The notes beneath the pieces were generated by a model. It made no database searches and was not told where the DNA came from. It saw nothing but the letters and a program-made list of their open reading frames with translations. From assembly GCA_002712305.1 (NCBI GenBank), contig PATE01000132.1:1-16475 (forward strand): a stretch of 16,475 bases of DNA. Direction: 5' to 3'. The position numbers and the translations under genes were made by a program. The stretch comes from Gemmatimonadota bacterium. Lineage in GTDB: Bacteria > Latescibacterota > UBA2968 > UBA8231. Positions 1 to 7,517 of the stretch are shown here, piece by piece. The number at the start of each line of letters is the position of its first letter. The stretch's first letter is position 1.

Positions 1-1
1 C

Positions 2-121
2 GGTGGCGCCCGACCGGAAGGGATGATTATGCGCATGGATGCGAGCGTACACACGCCGGTCAGCGTGGGTGACCTGAGTTTTCGTTCCGGAATTGAAGTG
101 ATCTATGAACTGAAGGACTGA
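2..121 (+). CDS. SIMPL (DUF541) domain protein, C-terminal fragment
   Basis: Frame 2 is open from the window edge to a TGA at 119-121 and encodes the last 39 residues of a protein. The tail contains TPVSVGDLSFRSGIEVIYEL, which has the pattern of the end of SIMPL/DUF541 (YggE-like) proteins, where a T/I-P-x-x-x-G-x-L/V turn leads into a final beta strand ending V-x-Y-E-L/I. The next gene ends the same way (IPIEPGNVEV, then VFEI), so the two look like tandem paralogues. SIMPL proteins are exported envelope proteins of poorly defined role, sometimes linked to oxidative stress. The gap to the next start is 14 bases, so the two are probably co-transcribed. The start and most of the gene lie outside the window. 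The family call rests on a short tail and is therefore moderate. Confidence 0.6.
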   Translation, partial: GGARPEGMIMRMDASVHTPVSVGDLSFRSGIEVIYELKD

Positions 122-135
122 CTGGAGACTTGAGC

Positions 136-867
136 ATGTATTCCCGTATCCGCCGTTCGAAGCATGTGACTCTACTTCTTCTCACCGCTCTGTTCATGTG
201 GGGGTGTGACGGAGATACCGTGTTCTCGCCTGACGACAGCGTCGTCGGTGAAGACCGAATCGAGGTGATCGGCAATGCCACGGTCGCCGTCGAACCGGAT
301 ATTGCCAGTGCCCAGGTCGGCGTGCAGACCTTTGCTGGTGATGCCGTGGAAGCGGTGACACTGAACAATACCAACACCGACGCCGTGCTGGCCGCGTTGG
401 AGGTGCTCGGGATCGACGGACAAGATCTGCAGACCCGGTCGTTCTCGATCTCTCCGCAGCGCGCTTTTCAGGAAGATCGACCCGATTCGATCATCGGCTT
501 CTGGGTCAGCAACACGGTGGACATGACCCTGAGAGATCTCACCCAGGTAGGACAGATGCTGCAGGCGGCTGTCGACGCCGGGGCGAACTCGATCTATGGT
601 CTTCAGTTCACCGTGGCCGATCCAGATTCCGTAGAAGACCTGGCCCGTACGCGGGCCGTGGAGGACGCACGACGTCGCGCGGAAACCCTCGCAGCGGCGG
701 CGGGTGTAGAGGTGGGCGGGGTTGTGTCCCTACGGGAGAGTTCGCTCAGCGTTCCCTATTTCTTCCGCAACGATGCGGCCGAGAGTTATGCCAGTTCTGG
801 CATTCCCATCGAGCCGGGCAATGTCGAGGTGAGCGCTACCGTCGAAGCCGTGTTCGAGATCCGCTAG
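136..867 (+). CDS. SIMPL (DUF541) domain protein, probable lipoprotein
   Basis: This gene encodes 243 residues and is the second of two adjacent SIMPL genes. I place the start at ATG 136 rather than TTG 130, because GGAGA at 124-128 lies 7 bases before the ATG and only one base before the TTG. Residues 1-23 form an export signal with a basic n-region (RIRRSK) and a hydrophobic core (TLLLLTALF). Cys24 follows Met-Trp-Gly, an atypical but plausible lipobox, so the protein is probably lipid-anchored. From about residue 40 to the end it is a SIMPL domain: the opening strand RIEVIGNATVAVEPDIASAQ, a middle helix pair, the Arg/Ala-rich helix ARTRAVEDARRRAETLAAAAG, and the closing strand after IPIEPG. 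Family members are exported and of uncertain function. The amidohydrolase gene begins 8 bases after the stop. Confidence 0.85.
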   Translation: MYSRIRRSKHVTLLLLTALFMWGCDGDTVFSPDDSVVGEDRIEVIGNATVAVEPDIASAQVGVQTFAGDAVEAVTLNNTNTDAVLAALEVLGIDGQDLQTRSFSISPQRAFQEDRPDSIIGFWVSNTVDMTLRDLTQVGQMLQAAVDAGANSIYGLQFTVADPDSVEDLARTRAVEDARRRAETLAAAAGVEVGGVVSLRESSLSVPYFFRNDAAESYASSGIPIEPGNVEVSATVEAVFEIR

Positions 868-875
868 GCGATCCG

Positions 876-1721
876 TTGGCACATCTGTCTCTCGAAAGTC
901 TGCACGATCTGTTTGACCCTGAGGGTCCCGTCATCGATGCCCACGTACACCCGCTGCAGAATTTCGGGTCGCGCCGCCCCTTCGATGCTGCAGAGGATGT
1001 CCGTCTGCTGCGAGAGGCCGGACAACGTGCGGGTGTGACACAGGCGATTCTATTCTCGCTGCACAGCACCACGCCGAGGAATCCGACGATCGAACAGTGC
1101 CGGGAGGCCAACGACTATGCTCACCAGATGGCCCAGTGCAGCGACGGATATTTCCTGCCGTTCTGCTATGTCACACCCGACGAGCCGACGGCCTCGGTAG
1201 AGGAAATCGACCGCTGCATCAGTGACCTGCGCATGGTGGGTGTGAAGCTGTGGGTGGCGCGCAAGGCGACAGACCCGGGGCTGGACCCGATCATGGAGCG
1301 TTCGGTCCATTGGGATGTGCCCGTGCTGCAGCATGCCTGGCGCAAAACCACGGGCAACCTGGAAGGCGAGTCGACACCTGCCGACGTGGCCGACATGGCG
1401 CGCAGGCATCCACAGTCCCGCATCATCATGGCCCACCTCAACGGCTGCAACCCGCGTGGCATCGAGGAGGTGGCTGACACGCCCAATGTGTGTGTAGATA
1501 CGTCGGGTGGTGATCCTGAGGCGGGTGTCGTTGAACTCGCCGTCGAACGACTCGGGGCAGACCGTGTGGTGTTCGGCTCCGATGCGCCGATCCGGCACTT
1601 CGGTGTGTGTCTGGCCAAGGTGTTGGGCGCTCAGCTTCCCTCCGTGGTGAAGCGGCAGATCCTGTGGGACAACCTGCAGGCACGACTGCCGCCCTGGGGG
1701 CGTACGGAGGGCAGCCCATGA
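876..1721 (+). CDS. Amidohydrolase family 2, metal-dependent TIM-barrel hydrolase
   Basis: The 281-residue product starts at TTG 876, with a weak AGG at 866-868. No ATG, GTG or other TTG lies between it and the catalytic DAHVHP motif. It has the layout of Amidohydro_2 (PF04909): His23-x-His25 at the end of strand 1, Lys124 (VGVKLW), His153 (VLQHAW), His187 (MAHLNG) and Asp236 (VFGSDAP). This is the complete expected metal-binding and catalytic set. Family members hydrolyse lactones or amides, or decarboxylate small acids, in the cytoplasm; there is no signal peptide here. The substrate cannot be read from the sequence. Its stop overlaps the ATG of the next gene (ATGA at 1718-1721), so the two products are translationally coupled and may act as a complex. 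The family is secure and the reaction is unknown. Confidence 0.9.
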   Translation: MAHLSLESLHDLFDPEGPVIDAHVHPLQNFGSRRPFDAAEDVRLLREAGQRAGVTQAILFSLHSTTPRNPTIEQCREANDYAHQMAQCSDGYFLPFCYVTPDEPTASVEEIDRCISDLRMVGVKLWVARKATDPGLDPIMERSVHWDVPVLQHAWRKTTGNLEGESTPADVADMARRHPQSRIIMAHLNGCNPRGIEEVADTPNVCVDTSGGDPEAGVVELAVERLGADRVVFGSDAPIRHFGVCLAKVLGAQLPSVVKRQILWDNLQARLPPWGRTEGSP

Positions 1722-2488
1722 CACCTATCGATCTGGTCGACGTCTGCGCCTGGACGGGAGACTGGAATACGCTGTCGGTGGAAGGTGACCCGGAAACCGT
1801 GACGCAGAATCTACGTGCCTGTGGTGTGACGCAGATTCATCTGGCCAGTCTGCGCACCGTCTGGGGGCACAATCTGCACCTGGGGAACATCGATGCCTAC
1901 GTGGCGGCCGATCAATCGGATGTCGTCTGTCCCGTGCCTCTCATCGATCCCACGTTGGCCACGTGGCCTGAAGAACTGGCCAAGGCCGCACTGCACGAGG
2001 ATGTGCGGCTGGTCCGCTGGCTGCCATCCTATTCAGGATACACGCTTGACGATCCCCGGGCCTCTGATTGTGCCCGGCAGGTGCACGAGGCGGGACTGAG
2101 CTTGAGCATTCAGGTGAGGATCGAAGATGAGCGACGCCAACACCCCCGGGCACGCGTGCCGGATGTCTCCTTCGAGGAGGTGATCGCCTTCGCTCAGAAC
2201 CATCCCCAGTTACCGATCGTGATCGGTGGGGCCGCCTGGCGTACGGTATTGTCGGGGGCCGAGAAGATGCTGGCCGGCGAGCACATCTACGCCGAGACCT
2301 CCCAGATGGACGGTGTGGATAGTCTTGCCCTCATGGTCGACGCAGGATTGTCCTCGAGGCTGCTGTTTGCGACGCACGCACCGCTGTTCATGCCCCTGGC
2401 GGGTATCGCACGTATTCTGCTTGATCTGAACGAAGCCGACACTACGGCACTGCTGGGAGGCAATGCGCGGAGACTGCTCGACACCTAG
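1718..2488 (+). CDS. Amidohydrolase-like protein lacking all metal ligands (probable pseudoenzyme)
   Basis: The product has 256 residues. The start is ATG 1718, because GGAGG at 1706-1710 sits 7 bases upstream and the ATG overlaps the previous stop (ATGA). The open frame extends further upstream, but that part lies inside the previous gene. The fold layout follows its neighbour: an opening strand (IDLVDVCAW), alternating strands and helices, a strand ending LLFATHAP where the neighbour has VVFGSDAP, and the family's closing GNARRLL. Every catalytic position has changed. HxH is Cys10-x-Trp12, Lys is Arg100, the strand-5 His is Gln132, the next His is Gly170 or Gly171, and the Asp is His220. 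It is full length and undamaged, so it is not a decaying pseudogene. I infer a non-catalytic subunit or a binding protein paired with the upstream enzyme. By-eye alignment is the only support for the substitutions. Confidence 0.75.
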   Translation: MTPIDLVDVCAWTGDWNTLSVEGDPETVTQNLRACGVTQIHLASLRTVWGHNLHLGNIDAYVAADQSDVVCPVPLIDPTLATWPEELAKAALHEDVRLVRWLPSYSGYTLDDPRASDCARQVHEAGLSLSIQVRIEDERRQHPRARVPDVSFEEVIAFAQNHPQLPIVIGGAAWRTVLSGAEKMLAGEHIYAETSQMDGVDSLALMVDAGLSSRLLFATHAPLFMPLAGIARILLDLNEADTTALLGGNARRLLDT

Positions 2489-2495
2489 GCTGCCC

Positions 2496-2545
2496 CGTAG
2501 CCACCCTGGGCCGGCCCACAGTCACCCAGGCTGCCACTAGCTACG
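2496..2545. terminator. Nested stem-loop between convergent genes, putative bidirectional terminator
   Basis: CGTAGC at 2496-2501 pairs with GCTACG at 2540-2545, and inside it CCTGGG at 2505-2510 pairs with CCCAGG at 2525-2530. The alternative inner palindrome TGGGCCGGCCCA (2507-2518) could fold instead. The structure begins 7 bases after the plus-strand stop and lies about 60 bases beyond the stop of the convergent minus gene. There is no clear run of T after either side, so the terminator role is inferred from position and pairing only. Confidence 0.4.
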
Positions 2546-2604
2546 AGAGCGAGCCCAGGTAAGAGGCCGCTGGTGTCCGAAACAGTTCTGCAAGCCTTCT
2601 CCGC

Positions 2605-3726
2605 TTAGCTGGCCTTCATGCGGCGTACTCGCGCCGGCTCGCTATCGTCGCGAATCTCCGCTGACTCGATTCTCAACGACCGATCCTCCAGAGGCAAGTC
2701 AATTCTCTGACCCCCTTGCCGATGTGATTCTCGCAGGGCGATGGCGATCTCGAGAGCGGCACGCCCATCGGTGATGTCACTGCGCGGTTTCGAGTCCGAT
2801 TCGATGGCAGCCAGCAAGTCGTCCACAATGTCGAGTCCCATGCCACGCATGCGGGCGGGCCAGGGGAAGGGGACACGGGCAGGCAATCCACGCTGGCGTG
2901 GGCCACCTGCCACTTGAATCCACTTCTCCCATTCGATGGCGCCTGCCAGAGAGCGAACACGTCCTTCGGTTCCCAGCACATCGAACTCCCAGCTGGCGAC
3001 GCCTGTGGGCAGGGCTCGCAAATAGGCCCGTACGCCATTGTCGAAGGCCAGATACCCGTTGCCCTGGAGATCCATCTCACCCTCGGCGGCCGCGTCAGAT
3101 TCCATTTCACCGAATACCCAGGTCACCTCGCCTGCTGCCAGATACCGGATCGTGTCAATGGCGTGGGAGCCATTGTGCGACAACCCACACTGAGCATAAG
3201 CAGTGACTTGCAGCAGGCGGCCCAGTTCTCCGTCGTCCACCTGACGGCGGGTCTCGCCGAAGAAGGGATTCCAGCGGCGTGCGCAATTGATCGCCGTCGA
3301 CGTTCCGTGCTGCTGGCAGGCGGCGACCATCTCATCGGCCTCCTTGAGGGAGAGCGAAATGGGCTTCTCCAGCCAAATCCCGCGCACACCAGCCTCTGCG
3401 ACGGCGACGGCAATGTCGCGGCGAACGCGTGCTGTCGTGCAGATACTGACCAGGTCGAGGTCTTCCTTGGCCAGCATCTGTCCCACGTCGGCGTACATAT
3501 GGCTTGAGTCGATGCCCCAGCGTTCGCCGAAGATCTGCCGCTGCTCATCATGAGGGTCGGCGCCAGCGACCAGTTCGACGCGCGGGTGGGCGTCATAGCT
3601 GGGTGCATGACAGTAGGGAAGAAAGAGGGAGCCACCTTGCTCGATCTCATCGTCGAAGGTGCTGCCCATGCGTCCCAGGCCGATCACTGCGGCACGGTAG
3701 GTCTTAGTGGTCACGGTCTTCCTCAC
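2605..3726 (-). CDS. Gfo/Idh/MocA family NAD(P)-dependent oxidoreductase
   Basis: The product has 373 residues. An N-terminal Rossmann domain carries the dinucleotide-binding loop VIGLGRMG (residues 14-21). The family's Glu-Lys-Pro motif is at 120-122 (WLEKPISL). The sugar-facing motif HNGSHAIDTIRYL (184-196) carries the conserved His188 with Asp191 behind it. The length is normal. Family members oxidise or reduce hydroxyls of sugars, inositols or sugar-acids with bound NAD(P); no signal peptide is visible, so it is likely cytoplasmic. The start is GTG 3726. A second GTG at 3714, four codons later, has AGGAAG close in front of it and is equally possible. It is transcribed divergently from the phosphoesterase gene. 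The C-terminal 30 residues are charged and Arg/Glu-rich, beyond the usual family core. The family is certain and the substrate unknown. Confidence 0.92.
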   Translation of the reverse strand: MRKTVTTKTYRAAVIGLGRMGSTFDDEIEQGGSLFLPYCHAPSYDAHPRVELVAGADPHDEQRQIFGERWGIDSSHMYADVGQMLAKEDLDLVSICTTARVRRDIAVAVAEAGVRGIWLEKPISLSLKEADEMVAACQQHGTSTAINCARRWNPFFGETRRQVDDGELGRLLQVTAYAQCGLSHNGSHAIDTIRYLAAGEVTWVFGEMESDAAAEGEMDLQGNGYLAFDNGVRAYLRALPTGVASWEFDVLGTEGRVRSLAGAIEWEKWIQVAGGPRQRGLPARVPFPWPARMRGMGLDIVDDLLAAIESDSKPRSDITDGRAALEIAIALRESHRQGGQRIDLPLEDRSLRIESAEIRDDSEPARVRRMKAS

Positions 3727-3891
3727 AGGTCTAAAGGTGGGCGACGACTTGCGTCGCAGGCCATGATCTACAACAGGGATCGGGTTTCGGCAAACCGCCT
3801 CTTGATTCCCGATGGCTGCTGGCCACTAGAGGCAGACGTGATTACTCTCGATAGGTCCCCAATACATGTTCACACGCTCAAGGTCTTCTGC
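3727..3891. promoter_or_regulatory. Divergent intergenic region with hairpin
   Basis: These 165 bases separate the two divergent starts and must hold both promoters. GCGACG (3741-3746) and CGTCGC (3752-3757) form a perfect 6-bp stem around ACTTG, about 15 bases upstream of the dehydrogenase start, so it would lie in its leader or be an operator. A second small stem, GGTTT/AAACC (3783-3796), follows. AAGG at 3880-3883 is the likely ribosome site for the phosphoesterase. I could not identify convincing -35/-10 boxes. Confidence 0.35.
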
Positions 3892-4800
3892 TTGCGTATT
3901 TACGGGCTCGGCGATCTCCACGCCGACTTTGCTGCGAATCGAGAACTGATCGAATCGTTGTCGGGCCAGGACTATATGGCGGACACGCTCCTGGTTGCAG
4001 GCGACGTGGCTCACCGTCCAGAACTGATCCGTGCGATCCTGGTGGGCCTACGCAGGAGGTTCGCGCACGTGTTCTTCGTGCCGGGCAATCATGATCTCTG
4101 GGTGGCGGGCGCTGCGACTGAAGAGGTGACCGAAACCAGCCTCGACCGCCTCGACGAGATCTGGGCGATCTGCGAGGTCGAGGGGATTCAGAGAGAACGG
4201 ACGTGTCTCGGTGCCCTGGAGATCGTGCCGTTGCTCTCCTGGTATGAGCCCGGGCTCGACGGAGGCTCCATGGCCGGCGGCGTGGACGACACGGATGAGG
4301 TGATGCGCCGTCTTGGCCGGCGATGGGCGGACCGGCGCTACTGTCGATGGCCCTCGCATCTGGCCACTGATCCATCGCGCTGTCAGTTCTTCGAACAGAT
4401 CAATGAAACCATCCTCGATGGATCGTCGACGAAGCCACTACTGACCTTCTCCCACTTCTGTCCGCGCACGGACCTGTTGCCCGACGTCAAATACCTGCGT
4501 TTCGGCCACCTACCCAGGGTGGCCGGTTCGCCGCGTCTCGATCGCCAGATCCGCAGCGCCGGGAGCCGCCTACATCTCTATGGACACACACACATACCGC
4601 AGAACATGGTGATCGAGGGGGTTCGTTACGTGAACGCTCCCCTCGGTTATCCGCGGGAGCGGGAGCGATGGGGGAGGGAAGGCATTCGCCTTCGACTGCT
4701 GGTGGACGACGCTGACAACATCTCTGCCGAGACCATCGCTGCTGCCAAACTCACCGATGATCGATCGAACCGGGCCTCTCGACGAACTACTCGTATCTGA
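3892..4800 (+). CDS. Calcineurin-like metallophosphoesterase
   Basis: I choose TTG 3892 as the start (302 residues). It places the first strand and the metal motif at the very N-terminus (MRIYGLGDLHADF), as is usual in this family, and AAGG at 3880-3883 sits 8 bases upstream. The longer open frame runs back into the oppositely oriented dehydrogenase gene and is not credible there. The dinuclear-metal motifs are all present in order: Asp8-x-His10, Gly37-Asp38, Gly65-Asn-His-Asp68, Ser187-His188 and Gly231-His-Thr-His234. The predicted product is a soluble two-metal phosphoesterase; candidate substrates include nucleotides, phosphodiesters and phosphoproteins, and nothing in the sequence narrows this. 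The last 14 bases overlap the end of the convergent permease gene, so no terminator separates them. Confidence 0.88.
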   Translation: MRIYGLGDLHADFAANRELIESLSGQDYMADTLLVAGDVAHRPELIRAILVGLRRRFAHVFFVPGNHDLWVAGAATEEVTETSLDRLDEIWAICEVEGIQRERTCLGALEIVPLLSWYEPGLDGGSMAGGVDDTDEVMRRLGRRWADRRYCRWPSHLATDPSRCQFFEQINETILDGSSTKPLLTFSHFCPRTDLLPDVKYLRFGHLPRVAGSPRLDRQIRSAGSRLHLYGHTHIPQNMVIEGVRYVNAPLGYPRERERWGREGIRLRLLVDDADNISAETIAAAKLTDDRSNRASRRTTRI

Positions 4801-6037
4801 GCGCGTCGATCGGATTCAGCATCGCTGCCTGGCGAGCCGGATAGTAGCCGAATCCAATGCCCACACCGGCGGCGACACCGAAGGAGAGCACGATCGTCCA
4901 GGGCTGAACGATGGTCTTCCAGTGGGCATAGAGGGTGATGATCTTCGTCATGGAGAACCCGAGGACGATGCCGATGATGCCGCCGAGAAGACTCACCATC
5001 ACGGCTTCTACGAGGAACTGGGCCAACACGTCAGAACGTCGCGCCCCAAGGGCTCGCCGGATGCCGATCTCGCGTGTGCGCTCGAGGACGGATGCGAGCA
5101 TGATGTTCATGATACCAATGCCGCCGACGACGAGTGAGATTCCGGCGATGCAGCCCATGACGATGTTGAAGATCTGCTGGGTCCGCTGACTCTGGCGCAT
5201 GAGCTCTTCGGGAATGGCGATCTTGAAATCATCCACACCCCGGTGCCGGCGCTGCAGGATGCCGCGCACGATGTTGGCTGCTTCCTGCAGACGTTCGGGG
5301 TCGCCCACCTTCACCGTCAGCTGGGTGAGTTCGGCGTCTTTCGTTTCCCAGTGAAAACGGCGCAGGACCGTCGTCATGGGGATGTAGACGTCCTCGTCGG
5401 TGTTACGGACCTCAAGCACACCACCGATCTTGCCACCGGCTGCGCCCTTGTCTTCGAGAACCCCAACGACCGTAAACCACTGGTTTTGCACCTTGATCTG
5501 CTGGCCGAGGGGATCTTCGAAGAAAAACAGGGCGCGTTTGGCATCGGAGCCCAACACGCAGACGCGTCGGGATTGCAGCATGTCTTTTTCGGTGAGGAAG
5601 ACGCCTTGCTGCATCCGCGCATTGAGGATCTGAAGATACTTCGGTGTCGTGCCGACGATGACGGTTTGGAAGGAGTTGCTGCCTCTGTGGACTCGTGTCT
5701 TCAGTTCGCGTTGGGGCGTAACCAGTTCGGCGAGGGGGCAGATCTCTTCGATGGAACGTGCATCATCCCACGTCAGCCCCGCAGACAGATTGCTTGTGCC
5801 CGAGTCATCCTCCTCCTGACCTTCTTCTTCCTCCGGATTCCAGTGCTGGACGATGATGTTGTGGATCCCCATCTGGCTGATCTGATCAAGGGCTTCCTGC
5901 TTGGCGCCTTCGCCAATGGAGAGCATGGAGATGACAGCTCCCACACCAAAGATGATTCCCAGCATCGTCAAGATCGTGCGGAGCTTGTGTGACATCAGCC
6001 CCGCTGTCGACAGTTCAAAGGTCTCGCGAAGATCCAT
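4787..6037 (-). CDS. MacB/FtsX-type ABC transporter permease
   Basis: The product has 416 residues. The start is taken as ATG 6037 (MDLRETFELS), 4 bases after the stop of the preceding adaptor gene. It matches the usual short cytoplasmic N-terminus of MacB permeases. An ATG at 6088 would add 17 basic residues and overlap the adaptor gene. Residues 20-39 form the first membrane helix (RTILTMLGIIFGVGAVISML), followed by a periplasmic MacB_PCD domain of about 240 residues and then three membrane helices. The FtsX-type signatures ERTREIGIRRALGARRSDV and YPARQAAMLNPIDALRYE are intact. It should act as a homodimer with the ATPase encoded upstream, in mechanotransmission rather than conventional transport. 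An acidic loop (residues 69-78, nearly all Glu/Asp) follows the first helix and is unusual. The gene's end overlaps the phosphoesterase gene by 14 bases. Confidence 0.92.
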   Translation of the reverse strand: MDLRETFELSTAGLMSHKLRTILTMLGIIFGVGAVISMLSIGEGAKQEALDQISQMGIHNIIVQHWNPEEEEGQEEDDSGTSNLSAGLTWDDARSIEEICPLAELVTPQRELKTRVHRGSNSFQTVIVGTTPKYLQILNARMQQGVFLTEKDMLQSRRVCVLGSDAKRALFFFEDPLGQQIKVQNQWFTVVGVLEDKGAAGGKIGGVLEVRNTDEDVYIPMTTVLRRFHWETKDAELTQLTVKVGDPERLQEAANIVRGILQRRHRGVDDFKIAIPEELMRQSQRTQQIFNIVMGCIAGISLVVGGIGIMNIMLASVLERTREIGIRRALGARRSDVLAQFLVEAVMVSLLGGIIGIVLGFSMTKIITLYAHWKTIVQPWTIVLSFGVAAGVGIGFGYYPARQAAMLNPIDALRYE

Positions 6038-6041
6038 AGAC

Positions 6042-7439
6042 TTACGGCGTGGCCGCAGCGGTTTGAGTGGCGTCGTCACTACCCGCATCAGCGACGCCGC
6101 CCACCGTCTCGAGGGTCACCGTGGGATCGAGGAGGGTCACGCGATCATTTGCCCCCAGACCTTCCTCGACAACGACGAAGTCGTCGTTTCTTTTGCCCAG
6201 TACGACGACCTGCTTAAGCGGCTGGCCGCCCTCTATACGATAGACCAGTGTACGCCCGTTCTTCTCAAACACGGCATCGATGGGGATGGAGAGGGGCAAC
6301 TCGGCAACTTCGCCCTCCTGCGGTTCGGTGACGGGTGTGCCTTCCCCTTCGGCCACGGGCTCGGGGCGTGGCGGAATCGTCTCGATGATGATCTCACATG
6401 TGGCTGTCATGCCGGGTTTCAAACGTGAGTCCTCCATTTTGATCTCGACGGTGACGTCGAAGACTTTCACGTTCTTGTCGCCTTCCTTTTCATGGCCGAG
6501 AGAGGCGATGCTCGTAATCCGGCCTTCAAAGGTGGGGCCCGGAAGAGCGTCGAGGCGCACGTAGGCGATCTGGCCGACTTCGAGTTTGTCCACGTCTACC
6601 TCGTTTACCCACGTCTCAACCTGCATCGTGGACAGGTCTGGCAGTGTGATCAATGTCTGGCCACCCCAGGGTTCATCGCCGACACGGACCTTCTCGGCGC
6701 GGCCCCCCTTCCAGATCTTCTCGTAGACCACCAGCCCAGGTCGTTCAGCATTGACACTGAGGGATTCGAGGTCCTTCCGAGCCCGGTCGAGGCGGCGCTC
6801 TTTCTGGGCGACATCGAGTTCGCGTTTCTTGCGGTCTGCCTGATCGACGACATGCTGTGCATCGAGTTTTCTCTGCGCCTGCTCGAGAGCTAGTTCATCC
6901 TGCCGTGCTTTCAGGCGGGCCTCCTCGCGCTCGACGAGAGACTCGAACTTCATCTTTTCTACCTGCAGCTCCGCCAATCGAAGTTGGGCCGTCCGATTCT
7001 CGATGTCGGCTTCCTGGCGGCCAATCTCGACCAACTGGTTCGCCAGTGTCTTCTCGAGCTCGGCTCGCACCGCTTCCAGTTCCTGTTCGCGCTCGGTCAC
7101 CTTCTGCTCGAACTCCGCCTTGTCGAACTCGAGGATGAGGTCACCGACTTCGACGATTTCTCCCTCGGGGAACAGGTGTGTGATTTTGAGCTGGCCACGA
7201 ACCTGTGGCGACGTGATCTGTTCTGCCTCAACGGCCTCCAGTTCACCATTGCGCAACTCGATGGTGATCACGAACTCGCCCTGCTGAACCGCGTAGGAGG
7301 CGACGGTAGCCGCTTCCTCTTCGAGCAAGACACGCGAAGCCATCATGCCAGCGGCGACGACGAGAATTCCCGCGATGGCCAGCACGATCGTGCGTCGCCG
7401 GCCAGGGGATGTTCTTACAGTGGTCGCTGATTCAGTCAT
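6042..7439 (-). CDS. Periplasmic adaptor (membrane fusion) protein of MacA/HlyD type, adaptor B
   Basis: The product has 465 residues. A single N-terminal membrane helix (about 17-36) anchors it in the inner membrane. A first lipoyl half (GQLKITHLFPEGEIVEVGDLILEFD split across about 82-106) leads into a long charged coiled coil (about 107-228), and the second half follows at RPGLVVYEKI. The beta-barrel (VETWVNEVDVDKLEVGQ) and the membrane-proximal domain complete the adaptor. These proteins bridge an ABC permease to an outer-membrane channel. A Pro/Glu-rich insert (about 355-381) between barrel and last domain is absent from the paralogue encoded upstream (7518-8735) and makes this copy longer. 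No clear ribosome site precedes ATG 7439. The gene lies 78 bases after its paralogue and 4 bases before the permease. Confidence 0.9.
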   Translation of the reverse strand: MTESATTVRTSPGRRRTIVLAIAGILVVAAGMMASRVLLEEEAATVASYAVQQGEFVITIELRNGELEAVEAEQITSPQVRGQLKITHLFPEGEIVEVGDLILEFDKAEFEQKVTEREQELEAVRAELEKTLANQLVEIGRQEADIENRTAQLRLAELQVEKMKFESLVEREEARLKARQDELALEQAQRKLDAQHVVDQADRKKRELDVAQKERRLDRARKDLESLSVNAERPGLVVYEKIWKGGRAEKVRVGDEPWGGQTLITLPDLSTMQVETWVNEVDVDKLEVGQIAYVRLDALPGPTFEGRITSIASLGHEKEGDKNVKVFDVTVEIKMEDSRLKPGMTATCEIIIETIPPRPEPVAEGEGTPVTEPQEGEVAELPLSIPIDAVFEKNGRTLVYRIEGGQPLKQVVVLGKRNDDFVVVEEGLGANDRVTLLDPTVTLETVGGVADAGSDDATQTAAATP

Positions 7440-7517
7440 TGGGATTCATATGCGCAGAGGGGCAGGATGGTTTCAGGATGCGTCGACGTATTAACAGTGT
7501 CAAAACCATGTCCATAG

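Noticed and set aside
1607-1717. N-terminal extension of the second amidohydrolase-like protein
   Set aside because: It lies inside the upstream gene. GGAGG plus ATG at 1718 gives a much better start.
3550-3891. N-terminal extension of the phosphoesterase frame
   Set aside because: It runs antisense through the dehydrogenase gene and places over 110 extra residues before the metal motif, which is normally near the N-terminus.
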